Positions 1 through 6,746 of a stretch of 64,000 nucleotides of DNA are shown here, piece by piece. The DNA lies in the NCBI GenBank assembly GCA_045603585.1, contig JAZUMK010000023.1:1-64000 (forward strand). Reading direction: 5' to 3'. Numbering within the stretch: position 1 is the stretch's first letter; the number at the start of each line of letters is the position of its first letter. The notes under the pieces are model-generated. The model worked only from the letters and a program-made list of their open reading frames with translations. It was not told the origin of the DNA and did not search any database. This stretch comes from SFEL01 sp045603585 (GTDB taxonomy: Bacteria; Bacillota; Clostridia; Christensenellales; CAG-138). The position numbers and the translations under genes are program-made.

Positions 1-2
1 TG

Positions 3-137
3 GTAATGCCCGGCGACAACATCGCCATGGAAATCGAGCTGATCACCCCCATCGCTATGGACGAAGGTCTCCGCTTCGCTATCCGTGAAGGCGGCCGTAC
101 CGTTGCTTCCGGCGTTGTAGCCTCCATCGTTGAGTAA
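3..137 (+). CDS. tuf: Elongation factor Tu, C-terminal end (5' part outside window)
   Basis: The frame gives 44 residues, including VMPGDNIAMEIELITPIAM and ending in GRTVASGVVASIVE, before TAA. This is the third beta-barrel domain and conserved C-terminus of EF-Tu, the GTPase that delivers aminoacyl-tRNA to the ribosome. The GTPase domain lies upstream of the window. A strong intrinsic terminator follows about 23 nt after the stop, so this is the last gene of its transcript. Identification rests on the highly conserved RFAIREGGRTVASGVV block and is secure despite the short fragment. Confidence 0.95.
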   Translation, partial: VMPGDNIAMEIELITPIAMDEGLRFAIREGGRTVASGVVASIVE

Positions 138-160
138 TTAAGCGAAAGCTTACATACAGA

Positions 161-187
161 AAGAGCGACCATACGGTCGCTCTTTTT
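161..187 (+). terminator. Intrinsic terminator of tuf
   Basis: The 10-bp inverted repeat AAGAGCGACC / GGTCGCTCTT has a 4-nt loop and runs straight into TTTTT. It lies just after the tuf stop. Confidence 0.9.
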
Positions 188-283
188 GCGTGTGAAGAAA
201 ACTAAAAAGATTATCTAAACCCACCCGCCGCCCTTTTAATGAAGCTTTTCCTGCGGAAAAGCGGATGGGCTGAGAGAAAATAC

Positions 284-310
284 AAAGAACGGCTTCGGCC
301 GTTCTTTTTG
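284..310. terminator. Bidirectional hairpin terminator
   Basis: AAAGAACGGC, a TTCG tetraloop, then GCCGTTCTTTTTG. It lies 20 nt beyond the stop of the minus-strand XRE gene. It has an A-rich upstream and T-rich downstream flank, so it could stop transcription from both sides. Confidence 0.75.
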
Positions 311-329
311 CTATTTATATATTATATAA

Positions 330-572
330 TCATATTATCTCCTGCTCCAGCGCGTCAAATTCCGGGGTGGAGAAGAATTCTCCCAGCGTCATATCCAGGC
401 CGTCGCATATCTTTTTTACCGTAATTACCGAAACATCCCGCCTGCGCTTATCCAGCAGGCTGTATATGGTGGAAGGGGTAATGCCTGCAATATTGGCAAG
501 CTCGTTTGTTCTGATTCCCTGAGATATGCATATGGACCGAACCCTTTCGGCCACAGCATCCTTAACTGACAT
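330..572 (-). CDS. Small XRE-family helix-turn-helix regulator of cassette A
   Basis: This 80-residue protein is essentially one Cro/CI-type HTH domain. Residues about 8-65 hold the five-helix pattern, with recognition region ELANIAGITPSTIYSLLDK and the family-typical ISVITVKKICDGL-like stretch (here VSVITVKKICDGLDMTLGEF). The ATG at 572 follows GAGGTG at good spacing. The gene is divergent from the secreted beta-helix gene at 704. The 131-nt space between them holds a near-perfect 30-bp palindrome at 604-633, the likely operator, so autoregulation plus control of the neighbour is the simplest model. That role is inferred. The HTH assignment is clear from sequence. Confidence 0.85.
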   Translation of the reverse strand: MSVKDAVAERVRSICISQGIRTNELANIAGITPSTIYSLLDKRRRDVSVITVKKICDGLDMTLGEFFSTPEFDALEQEII

Positions 573-603
573 AGTATCACCTCAAGGAAAATTCTAAAAT
601 TTA

Positions 604-633
604 TTACGCAAATGCGTATACGCACTTGCGTAA
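604..633. promoter_or_regulatory. 30-bp near-perfect palindrome, candidate operator
   Basis: The half-sites are TTACGCAAATGCGTA (604-618) and TACGCACTTGCGTAA (619-633). They are reverse complements of each other with a single mismatched pair. The site lies between the divergent XRE gene and the beta-helix gene. A TATAAT at 679-684 (weak -35) probably drives the plus-strand gene, which would put the palindrome about 45 bp upstream of that -10. Confidence 0.7.
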
Positions 634-703
634 TTTTCAAAATTACAGTATACTTACTGATAGGATGTTCCAAATTAATATAATTTATGCGTGGAGGAAT
701 ATT

Positions 704-1891
704 ATGAAGAAAAAGTTTTTAGCTTTTGTTATGGTCATGGCTATGGCACTGACTATGATACCCGGCGTAGCGCTGGCAGATGGCGCTGTCGCAAAAGTTG
801 GCGATGTAGAGTACACCGACATTCAGGAAGCCATCAAGGCTGCCGCTCCTTCCGGAACAGTTGAGCTGCTGAGCGATGTTACTGTTGAAAAGTGGATCAT
901 GTTCTCCGAAACAAAGACCATTGGTAATGGCAATATTATTACCATTGAAATGAATGGTCTGACTATCAACGGAAACGGCAAAACCCTGACCATAAACAGC
1001 GTAGAGTCTGCAACTAATGGTGACTTGCTGTTCGATGATGCAAGCAATTTGAACATTAATAATCTGACTATAAATCTTCCCAATGGCGCAAGTGGCATTA
1101 GTATGAAATCCGGCACCCTTAAAAACGTTAATTTTAATGGTGGCACGGATGCCATATTCCCCCAAAGCGGCGACGTCACCATTGATGGCTGTACCTTTGC
1201 TACAAACGGCACTGCGATTTACTTCGAGGAGGAGCGGGATGGCCTGACGATTACCGGCTGTACCTTCAACCAGCCGGATGGCGTAAATGTTGTTCTGCTG
1301 CGCGGTAATGTGAATTTCACAAACAACACGGTAAATTCCGGCAGAACTGTGAATGTTGTCAGCGGTTCTCCTGTCGTTACCGGCAATAACTTCAATGATG
1401 TCCGTTTGAAGGTTTACAATGACGCTGCCGCCACGATTTCCAACAATAAAATTGATAACCTCGTGTTTGATGATGAAGATGCCGCAACCAATGCAACCTT
1501 CACCGACAACACCCTGAGCGAAGCAGCAGAAGACGCACTGGCTGGCGTTGGTGCAACCAATGAGATTACCCCTCCCGCCGCCACTCCCAAGCCTGTTCGC
1601 GACAGCATCAAGGTGACCTACAATGGCGGCAACAGCTTCAGCACCTCCAAGTCCGCTGTTCCCACCTCCGTTGAGATCGACGGCGTGGAAGTACCCTTCA
1701 CCGGCAATGGCAAGAACTTTACCGTGGGCTGCATCGACCCCAATGCTGAATGGGTGACCGTACGCTGGAATTCCACCTCTGTTACCGTAAACTTCAAGCC
1801 CGATGCAAGCGTTGTATGCGCTGAAGTGGCCATACCCAAGACCGGCGATATGCCCGTATGGGCAGCAGTGGCTGCATTCTTCGGCTTCTAA
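704..1891 (+). CDS. Secreted right-handed beta-helix surface protein with IPKTG tail (cassette A)
   Basis: The start ATG at 704 follows GGAGG (692-696), giving 395 residues. Residues 1-26 form a signal peptide (MKKKFLAFVMVMAMALTM..., cleavage near ALA-DG). A short VAKVGDVEYTDIQEAI motif follows, typical of the first turn of pectate-lyase-like proteins. Asn/Thr-rich repeats of about 20-25 residues to about residue 290 then look like a parallel beta-helix (repeated NGLTINGNG, TITGCTF, VTGNNF forms). Residues 304-395 form a compact tail that is nearly identical to that of the protein at 56420. It ends in IPKTGDMPVWAAVAAFFGF, which resembles a sortase signal and hydrophobic anchor but lacks a basic end. 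Catalytic function is not evident. Ligand or surface binding is inferred. Confidence 0.8.
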   Translation: MKKKFLAFVMVMAMALTMIPGVALADGAVAKVGDVEYTDIQEAIKAAAPSGTVELLSDVTVEKWIMFSETKTIGNGNIITIEMNGLTINGNGKTLTINSVESATNGDLLFDDASNLNINNLTINLPNGASGISMKSGTLKNVNFNGGTDAIFPQSGDVTIDGCTFATNGTAIYFEEERDGLTITGCTFNQPDGVNVVLLRGNVNFTNNTVNSGRTVNVVSGSPVVTGNNFNDVRLKVYNDAAATISNNKIDNLVFDDEDAATNATFTDNTLSEAAEDALAGVGATNEITPPAATPKPVRDSIKVTYNGGNSFSTSKSAVPTSVEIDGVEVPFTGNGKNFTVGCIDPNAEWVTVRWNSTSVTVNFKPDASVVCAEVAIPKTGDMPVWAAVAAFFGF

Positions 1892-1919
1892 AAAATCTTC
1901 AGTAAAGGCGGCTTTGGCT

Positions 1920-2099
1920 ATGCTTACTATCAAGGGAAAAAGCAGCACCGTTACAAAGACCCTGCGCATGCCTGAGCAGATGGCTGCGGAGCTGGAGCGG
2001 ATAGCGGCGGAAAACCGGACGACCTTTACCTCCGTGGTGGAGCAGTGCATCGAGTATGCCCTGGACAGCATGAAGGCAGAGGGCACAGAAAAAGCTTAG
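1920..2099 (+). CDS. Ribbon-helix-helix (Arc/CopG-like) small protein, cassette A
   Basis: The start at 1920 lies 28 nt after the beta-helix stop, behind an AAAGGCGG ribosome site, and gives 59 residues. The fold pattern is strand TVTKTLRM, helix A (PEQMAAELERIAAENR), turn, then helix B (FTSVVEQCIEYALDSM). This is the ribbon-helix-helix arrangement of dimeric DNA-binding proteins. It is a clear paralogue of the protein at 57650: 37 of the first 51 aligned residues match by eye. It is probably co-transcribed with the surface protein, as no terminator lies between them. No toxin gene is next to it, so an antitoxin role is not supported. Feedback on the cassette promoter is a guess. Confidence 0.75.
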   Translation: MLTIKGKSSTVTKTLRMPEQMAAELERIAAENRTTFTSVVEQCIEYALDSMKAEGTEKA

Positions 2100-2130
2100 C
2101 CGAAATATCTTGTAATTGAGAACATCAAAA

Positions 2131-2165
2131 AAAGCCCTTTCCCCGATAGCGGGGGAAGGGCTTTT
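2131..2165 (+). terminator. Terminator of cassette A
   Basis: AAAGCCCTTTCCCC, a loop of about 6 nt, then GGGGGAAGGGCTTTT. This long GC-rich stem closes the beta-helix/RHH transcript. It can also serve the converging DUF1292 gene. Confidence 0.9.
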
Positions 2166-2185
2166 GCTGACAAGATGGGAAAATA

Positions 2186-2470
2186 TTACTGCTCAAACTG
2201 GAACAGGTCGCTGTTGCGCTCCATAAACAGGGCAAAGACCGCATCCAGTATGGCCTGATCCTCAACGCCCTGAAGCATGTCTTCCTCGCCGTCTTCCTCG
2301 GCGGCAAGCAGCTCAAGTATTACCGCCTCAACGGCTTCGGAGTCGTCATCCACGGGCAGAAGGACGGCGTATTCGCTGCCTTCGTAGGGTACCATATCCA
2401 GCACTTCAAAATCCACATCGCTGCCGTCGGCATCGGTGAGGGTGATTATATTGGTGTATTCTTCCTGCAT
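2186..2470 (-). CDS. DUF1292 family acidic protein (YrzB-like)
   Basis: This 94-residue, strongly acidic protein begins with EEYTNIITLTDADGSDVDFEVL and continues with DMVPYEGSEYAVLLPVDDD. That is the DUF1292 pattern: a small beta-sheet core with the YVALLP-type strand. Family members have no settled function. In many Firmicutes the gene follows ireB and ruvX, but here it stands alone between cassette A and fba. The ATG follows AAGGAGAT on the minus strand. A TATAAT at 2500-2505 (minus) with a 14-bp dyad around it suggests its own regulated promoter. Confidence 0.8.
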   Translation of the reverse strand: MQEEYTNIITLTDADGSDVDFEVLDMVPYEGSEYAVLLPVDDDSEAVEAVILELLAAEEDGEEDMLQGVEDQAILDAVFALFMERNSDLFQFEQ

Positions 2471-2499
2471 AAGCTTATCTCCTTATGGTTTATACCCTA

Positions 2500-2535
2500 A
2501 TTATAAAGCGTAACGGTCCATCCGTCACGCTTTAT
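2500..2535 (-). promoter_or_regulatory. Promoter with overlapping dyad upstream of the DUF1292 gene
   Basis: On the minus strand GTGACG, 17 nt, then TATAAT (plus positions 2500-2528). A 14-bp inverted repeat (ATAAAGCGTAACGG at 2503-2516 against 2522-2535, one mismatch, 5-nt loop) covers the -35 to -10 region. It may be an operator, or a hairpin ending a plus-strand transcript. Confidence 0.4.
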
Positions 2536-2588
2536 ATTTAAAGTATGGTGTTTTTAATACCGATATATCCCCCTGAGGCTTTTGATAC

Positions 2589-2683
2589 GCATTTGGCGGA
2601 ACACCGCCACACCGGAAGCTTCCAATCCCCGTTTGGCGGAATACTGCCACACCGGAGGCTTCCAATCCGCATTTGGCGGCATG
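2589..2683. repeat. 40-bp tandem repeat (two full units plus a partial third)
   Basis: Units begin at 2589, 2629 and 2669. Each contains ATTTGGCGGAA or a close variant, then CTGCCACACCGGAGGCTTCC with small changes. The third unit breaks off after about 15 bp at GGCATG. The repeat has no open frame with gene-like features. It lies in the 391-bp space between DUF1292 and fba, which otherwise holds only small palindromes (CCATCCCTGCGGGATGG near 2700-2716). Confidence 0.75.
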
Positions 2684-2826
2684 TACGTCAAATGCGGAAC
2701 CATCCCTGCGGGATGGATACCTTGCATTAGCTGCCGCCCGGTAGCCATCGCAATGGCCATAGGCAGATAATGTAAAAGCCCCGTAAGGATTGTAATCGCA
2801 CATGCGCCGTGCGCTTGTGCGTGCCT

Positions 2827-2853
2827 CGCATAAAACCCAATAGGTTTTATGCG
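2827..2853. repeat. Perfect 11-bp hairpin downstream of fba
   Basis: CGCATAAAACC, a 5-nt loop CAATA, then GGTTTTATGCG. It starts 8 nt past the fba stop on the minus strand. There is no clear T tract on either side, so it is more likely an mRNA 3'-end stabiliser or weak terminator than a strong intrinsic terminator. Confidence 0.6.
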
Positions 2854-2861
2854 AAATGGAT

Positions 2862-3845
2862 TTATGCCTTGCCGTTGCAGCCCAGTACGTTGATAAGCTT
2901 GTGTGCTACCATGTCCTTGATGGCAACGCGGGCGGGCTTCAGGTACTGACGGGGGTCAAAGTGCTCGGGATGCTCGGCGAAATACTGGCGAACGCTAGCG
3001 GTCATGGCAAGGCGCAGGTCGGAGTCGATATTGATCTTGCAGACTGCGCTTTCAGCGGCCTTGCGGAGCTGCTCTTCGGGAATGCCTACTGCATCGGGCA
3101 TCTTGCCGCCGTTCTCGTTGATGATCTTAACGAAGTTCTGGGGAACGGAGGAAGAACCGTGGAGAACGATGGGGAAGCCGGGAAGACGGTTTGCGATGTC
3201 GTCCAGGATGTCGAAGCGGAGGGGAGGAGGTACCAGCAGGCCCTTCTCGTTGCGGGTGCACTGGGCGGCGGTGAACTTGTATGCGCCGTGGCTGGTGCCG
3301 ATGGCGATGGCAAGGGAGTCTACGCCGGTACGGGATACGAACTCTTCAACTTCCTCGGGACGGGTGTAGGAGGAATCCTCGGCGGATACGTTAACTTCGT
3401 CTTCTACGCCGGCCAGAGTGCCCAGCTCGCCTTCTACAACTACGCCGTGATCATGGGCGTATTCCACAACCTGCTTGGTGAGGGCGATGTTATCCTCGAA
3501 GGACTTGGAGGAGCCGTCGATCATAACGGAGGTAAAGCCGCCGTCAATGCAGCTCTTGCACAGCTCAAAGCTGTCGCCGTGGTCAAGATGTACGCAAATG
3601 GGAAGATCAAAGCCTGCGGACTGCTCTGCATCGGCGATGGCAGCTTCGATGAGCTTCATCAGGTATACGTGCTTTGCATAGGAGCGGGCGCCCTTGGAAA
3701 CCTGAAGGATCAGGGGAGCGCGGTTTTCCATGGCAGCCTCAGTGATGCCCTGGATGATCTCCATGTTGTTAACGTTGAAAGCGCCGATGGCGTAGCCGCC
3801 TTCATAGGCCTTTGCAAACATTTCCTTGCTGGTTACGATTGCCAT
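2862..3845 (-). CDS. fba: Class II fructose-bisphosphate aldolase
   Basis: This 327-residue enzyme cleaves fructose 1,6-bisphosphate to glyceraldehyde 3-phosphate and dihydroxyacetone phosphate, and does the reverse, in the cytoplasm. The class II zinc-site motifs are visible: HLDHGDSFE (about residues 90-98), GELGTLAG with the acidic residues after it, GTSHGAYKF and LHGSSSVP. The N-terminus is MAIVTSKEMFAKAYEGGYAIGAF (quoted here as MAIVTSKEMF...YAIGAF), and the length is normal for the Firmicutes-type enzyme. The start follows AAAGGAGATATAGAC. A strong promoter (TTGAAA-N16-TATAAT) lies 50-77 bp upstream. It is monocistronic by spacing. Confidence 0.96.
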   Translation of the reverse strand: MAIVTSKEMFAKAYEGGYAIGAFNVNNMEIIQGITEAAMENRAPLILQVSKGARSYAKHVYLMKLIEAAIADAEQSAGFDLPICVHLDHGDSFELCKSCIDGGFTSVMIDGSSKSFEDNIALTKQVVEYAHDHGVVVEGELGTLAGVEDEVNVSAEDSSYTRPEEVEEFVSRTGVDSLAIAIGTSHGAYKFTAAQCTRNEKGLLVPPPLRFDILDDIANRLPGFPIVLHGSSSVPQNFVKIINENGGKMPDAVGIPEEQLRKAAESAVCKINIDSDLRLAMTASVRQYFAEHPEHFDPRQYLKPARVAIKDMVAHKLINVLGCNGKA

Positions 3846-3894
3846 ATGTCTATATCTCCTTTAAATAATAATTACGATAGAGTAAACACTATTT

Positions 3895-3922
3895 ATTATA
3901 CCCATTGATAAATTTGTTTCAA
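3895..3922 (-). promoter_or_regulatory. Promoter of fba
   Basis: Read on the minus strand: TTGAAA, 16 nt, TATAAT. It lies upstream of the fba ribosome site and is close to the vegetative sigma consensus. Confidence 0.75.
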
Positions 3923-3960
3923 TAGGTGAACGGGATTTTTTGCCCAAAACTATATTAGAA

Positions 3961-3989
3961 TTGTAGATAGTGAGCCATTGGGGTATAAT
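3961..3989 (+). promoter_or_regulatory. Promoter of the glycosyltransferase-aminopeptidase-kinase operon
   Basis: TTGTAG, 17 nt, TATAAT, ending 42 nt before the ATG at 4032. It is back-to-back with the fba promoter. Confidence 0.65.
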
Positions 3990-4031
3990 GATAATTGTCA
4001 GCAAACTCCATATTTGACAAAAGGAGAGATT

Positions 4032-4952
4032 ATGGATAAAAAACTAAGCCTGGTTGTTCCGGTTTTCAATGAGCAGGAGGTCATGCCTGAGTCCTTCCGC
4101 CGCACAAAGGCAGCGATGGAGGCTCTGGGCTATGATTACGAGATAATATACATAGATGACGGCAGCAGGGATGCCACATGGGATATCCTTTCCTCCATCG
4201 CAAAGGATGATCCTCAGGTTACCGCCCTGCGCTTTTCCAGAAACTTCGGCCATCAGCTGGCGGTGACCGCCGGCATGGATGCGGCGGATGGCGATGCTGT
4301 AATAATCATGGATGCGGATCTGCAGGACCCGCCGGAGGTCATCGGCGATATGGTAAAGGCATGGCAGCAGGGTGCGGATATCGCCTACGGCAAGCGCACA
4401 AAGCGCCATGGCGAAACCGTGATGAAGAAATTTACCGCCTGGTGCTATTACAGGCTGCTTTCTGCAATGAGCGCATATCCCATACCTTTGGATACAGGGG
4501 ATTTCCGGCTGCTGGATAAAAAGGTCGCGGAAAAATTCAGGGAGCTTCGGGAGCACAATCGCTTCCTCAGGGGCATGAGCGCATGGATGGGATACAACGC
4601 GGTGCCTGTGGAATACGTTCGCCATGAGCGGGCCGCGGGCAAGACCAAATACACCCTCAGGAAAATGCTCAAGCTGGCCGCAGACGGCATTTTCGGTTTC
4701 TCCTCAAGGCCTTTGTCCATGATAACCTATCTCGGCATAGGGACCCTTGCAGCGGCTTTTATGGGCATGGTGATAACAGCAGTATGCGCCGCAACGGTGG
4801 GCGCGGCAGGCTGGCTGTGGGGCCTGTGGGCTCTGGCCTTGCTGGATGGCGTGATACTTGTGTGCATGGGCGTACAGGGCGAATATATTCAGCGCATATA
4901 CGACGAAGTGCAGGGCAGACCCCTTTACATCGTGAATGAGAGGATAAACTGA
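4032..4952 (+). CDS. Family 2 glycosyltransferase, polyprenyl-phosphate type (GtrB/DPM1-like)
   Basis: The ATG at 4032 is chosen because AAAGGAGAG sits 8 nt before it. An upstream in-frame ATG has no such site. Of 306 residues, 1-220 form a GT-A fold with LSLVVPVFNEQE, IDDGSRDATW, the metal-binding DADLQDPPE and RHERAAGKTKY. Two C-terminal transmembrane segments follow (about 235-260 and 268-292). The architecture matches enzymes that move a sugar from a nucleotide donor to undecaprenyl phosphate at the membrane for cell-surface glycan modification. The sugar cannot be told. It is first in an apparent operon with the aminopeptidase 19 nt downstream. Confidence 0.88.
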   Translation: MDKKLSLVVPVFNEQEVMPESFRRTKAAMEALGYDYEIIYIDDGSRDATWDILSSIAKDDPQVTALRFSRNFGHQLAVTAGMDAADGDAVIIMDADLQDPPEVIGDMVKAWQQGADIAYGKRTKRHGETVMKKFTAWCYYRLLSAMSAYPIPLDTGDFRLLDKKVAEKFRELREHNRFLRGMSAWMGYNAVPVEYVRHERAAGKTKYTLRKMLKLAADGIFGFSSRPLSMITYLGIGTLAAAFMGMVITAVCAATVGAAGWLWGLWALALLDGVILVCMGVQGEYIQRIYDEVQGRPLYIVNERIN

Positions 4953-4971
4953 TAAAGGAAGGTATATAAAA

Positions 4972-6087
4972 ATGACTGATCCCCGTATCAAAAAGCTGGC
5001 GGAAAATCTCGTAAACTTCTCCTGCAAGGTGCAGAAGGGCGAAAACGTGCTTATAGAGGGCTTTGGCGAGGTAACAGAGCTGGTCAAGGCAGTTGTAAAG
5101 GAAGTATACGCAGTGGGCGGTGTGCCCTTTGTGTGGCTCAATAAAAAGGACGTGGACAGGGAACTGGCCCTCGGCGCAACAGAAGAGCAGTATGCCCTTA
5201 TGGCAAAGTACGATAGCGGCTTCATGAGCGAAATGCAGGTATATATGGGCATCCGCGGAGAAAACAACGCCTCCGAAATGTCCGACGTGCCCAATGAAAA
5301 GCTGCTGCTTATCAGCGGCACATACAGCAACAAGGTGCATGGCCAGATAAGAGTGCCCCGCACGAAATGGGTGGTGCTGCGCTATCCCACTCCCGGCATG
5401 GCGCAGATGGCATCCATGAGCACCGTGGGCTTTGAGGATTACTACTTTAACGTATGCAATCTGGACTATTCCAAAATGGATAAGGCCATGGATCCCCTCA
5501 AGGCGCTTATGGAGCGCACCGACAAGGTACGCATCGTTGGCCCCGGCACAGACCTTCGCTTTTCCATCAAGGGCATGAAGGCCATCAAGTGCGCAGGCGA
5601 AATGAACATACCCGACGGCGAGATATACACCGCTCCCGTAAGGGACAGCGTGGAGGGCGTGGTTACTTACAACACACCCTCTCCCCATGACGGCTTTGTG
5701 TATGAGAATGTAAAGCTCACCTTTGAAAAGGGCAAAATAGTCAAGGCTGAATCCAACGACACCGCCCGCATCAATCAGGTATTTGACCTGGACGAGGGGG
5801 CAAGGTATGTGGGCGAGTTTGCTCTGGGGGTAAATCCCTATATCACCTTCCCTATGAAGGAAATACTCTTTGACGAGAAGATAGCAGGTTCCTTTCACTT
5901 TACCCCCGGCAGCTGCTATGAGGACTGCGACAACGGCAATCAGTCCAGCCTCCACTGGGACCTTGTATGCATACAGACCCCCGAATACGGCGGCGGCGAG
6001 ATCTACTTTGACGATGTGCTTATAAGAAAGGACGGCCGCTTTGTACTTGCTGAGCTTGACTGCCTCAATCCGGAGAATCTGAAATGA
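4972..6087 (+). CDS. M29-family metallo-aminopeptidase
   Basis: This 371-residue protein resembles the thermophilic-type M29 aminopeptidases (AmpS/PepS/AmpT). The N-terminal half carries KLAENLVNFSCKVQKGENV and GGVPFVWL. The C-terminal half carries the metal-site region with EMNIPDGEIYTAP, VRDSVEGVV, GEFALGVNP and the late histidine segment SSLHWDLV. It removes N-terminal amino acids from peptides in the cytoplasm using two metal ions. The start follows AAGGAAGG. Its stop overlaps the next start by 4 nt (ATGA), implying translational coupling with the kinase. Length is slightly below the roughly 410 residues common in the family. Confidence 0.88.
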   Translation: MTDPRIKKLAENLVNFSCKVQKGENVLIEGFGEVTELVKAVVKEVYAVGGVPFVWLNKKDVDRELALGATEEQYALMAKYDSGFMSEMQVYMGIRGENNASEMSDVPNEKLLLISGTYSNKVHGQIRVPRTKWVVLRYPTPGMAQMASMSTVGFEDYYFNVCNLDYSKMDKAMDPLKALMERTDKVRIVGPGTDLRFSIKGMKAIKCAGEMNIPDGEIYTAPVRDSVEGVVTYNTPSPHDGFVYENVKLTFEKGKIVKAESNDTARINQVFDLDEGARYVGEFALGVNPYITFPMKEILFDEKIAGSFHFTPGSCYEDCDNGNQSSLHWDLVCIQTPEYGGGEIYFDDVLIRKDGRFVLAELDCLNPENLK

Positions 6088-6641
6088 CAAAGGACGCATT
6101 AAGGGCGCAAATCAACAAGCTGCTTGAGGAAAAGGGCTCTGTGGTGCTGGTTATAGAGGGCCCCTGCGGCGCAGGCAAAAGCACCCTTGCAAAGGAGCTG
6201 GCGGAGGAGTTTTCCGCAAGGCTGTTCCATGCGGATGATTACTTCCTGCGGCCGGAGCAGCGCACCCCTGAGCGGCTGAGTGAGATAGGCGGAAATTTCG
6301 ACAGGGAGCGGTTCTTTGCTGAGGTTGCCCGGCCTGCAAAAATGCGGCAGGATGCCATTTGCAGAAACTATTCCTGCAGCACAGGCACTTTGTCGGATGC
6401 GTTTCGGGTGGAATTTGCCCCTGTAACCGTGATAGAGGGCAGCTACTGCATGCATCCTGAGCTTGGCGCATACTATGATATGGCCGTATTCCTTACCATA
6501 AGCCCGGATGAACAGAGCCGACGCATAATGCAGCGCAATGGCCCGGCCATGCATAAGCGCTTTATGGAGGAATGGATACCCATGGAAAACAGATACTTTG
6601 AGGCCATGCAGGTGGCCGAGAGGTGCGGGCTCGTGATATAA
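6084..6641 (+). CDS. P-loop NTPase, uridine/nucleoside-kinase-like
   Basis: This 185-residue protein has a Walker A motif GPCGAGKST at residues about 28-36. Next come a substrate-lid-like HADDYFLRPEQRT segment and VTVIEGSYCMHPEL (Walker-B-like strand), then a basic RRIMQRNG region. The arrangement is that of the uridine kinase / phosphoribulokinase group, which phosphorylates nucleosides or small metabolites in the cytoplasm. The exact substrate is unknown, and the protein is shorter than true Udk (about 210 residues). It is translationally coupled to the aminopeptidase. Confidence 0.78.
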   Translation: MTKDALRAQINKLLEEKGSVVLVIEGPCGAGKSTLAKELAEEFSARLFHADDYFLRPEQRTPERLSEIGGNFDRERFFAEVARPAKMRQDAICRNYSCSTGTLSDAFRVEFAPVTVIEGSYCMHPELGAYYDMAVFLTISPDEQSRRIMQRNGPAMHKRFMEEWIPMENRYFEAMQVAERCGLVI

Positions 6642-6746
6642 GCACCATTTATTGCAAGGGCCGGGATTAATGTAATATGCAGTTTTTCAAAATGATGCTT
6701 GCAAAATAGACGAATATATTTTATCATGGTAATGTTGGTTAATTTA

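Noticed and set aside
239..424. 61-residue plus-strand frame through the terminator near 284-310
   Set aside because: It reads across a strong terminator and the opposite end of the XRE gene, with no ribosome site.
1889..1922. Programmed read-through or frameshift joining the beta-helix protein to the RHH protein
   Set aside because: Cassette B is in frame across the stop but cassette A is not, and each RHH has its own ribosome-site-like sequence. A shared recoding mechanism would need the same frame relation in both.
719..2086. 455-residue minus-strand frame opposite the cassette A surface gene
   Set aside because: It runs opposite a gene with a signal peptide, ribosome site and paralogue. 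It has no motif of its own and lacks a ribosome site.
1920..2099. RHH protein as an antitoxin of a toxin-antitoxin pair
   Set aside because: The gene before it is a secreted surface protein, and the region after it is a terminator then DUF1292. No toxin-like gene is adjacent in either cassette.
2525..2803. 92-residue minus-strand frame across the 40-bp repeats
   Set aside because: It exists only because the repeat period keeps a frame open over part of the region. There is no ribosome site and no recognisable domain.
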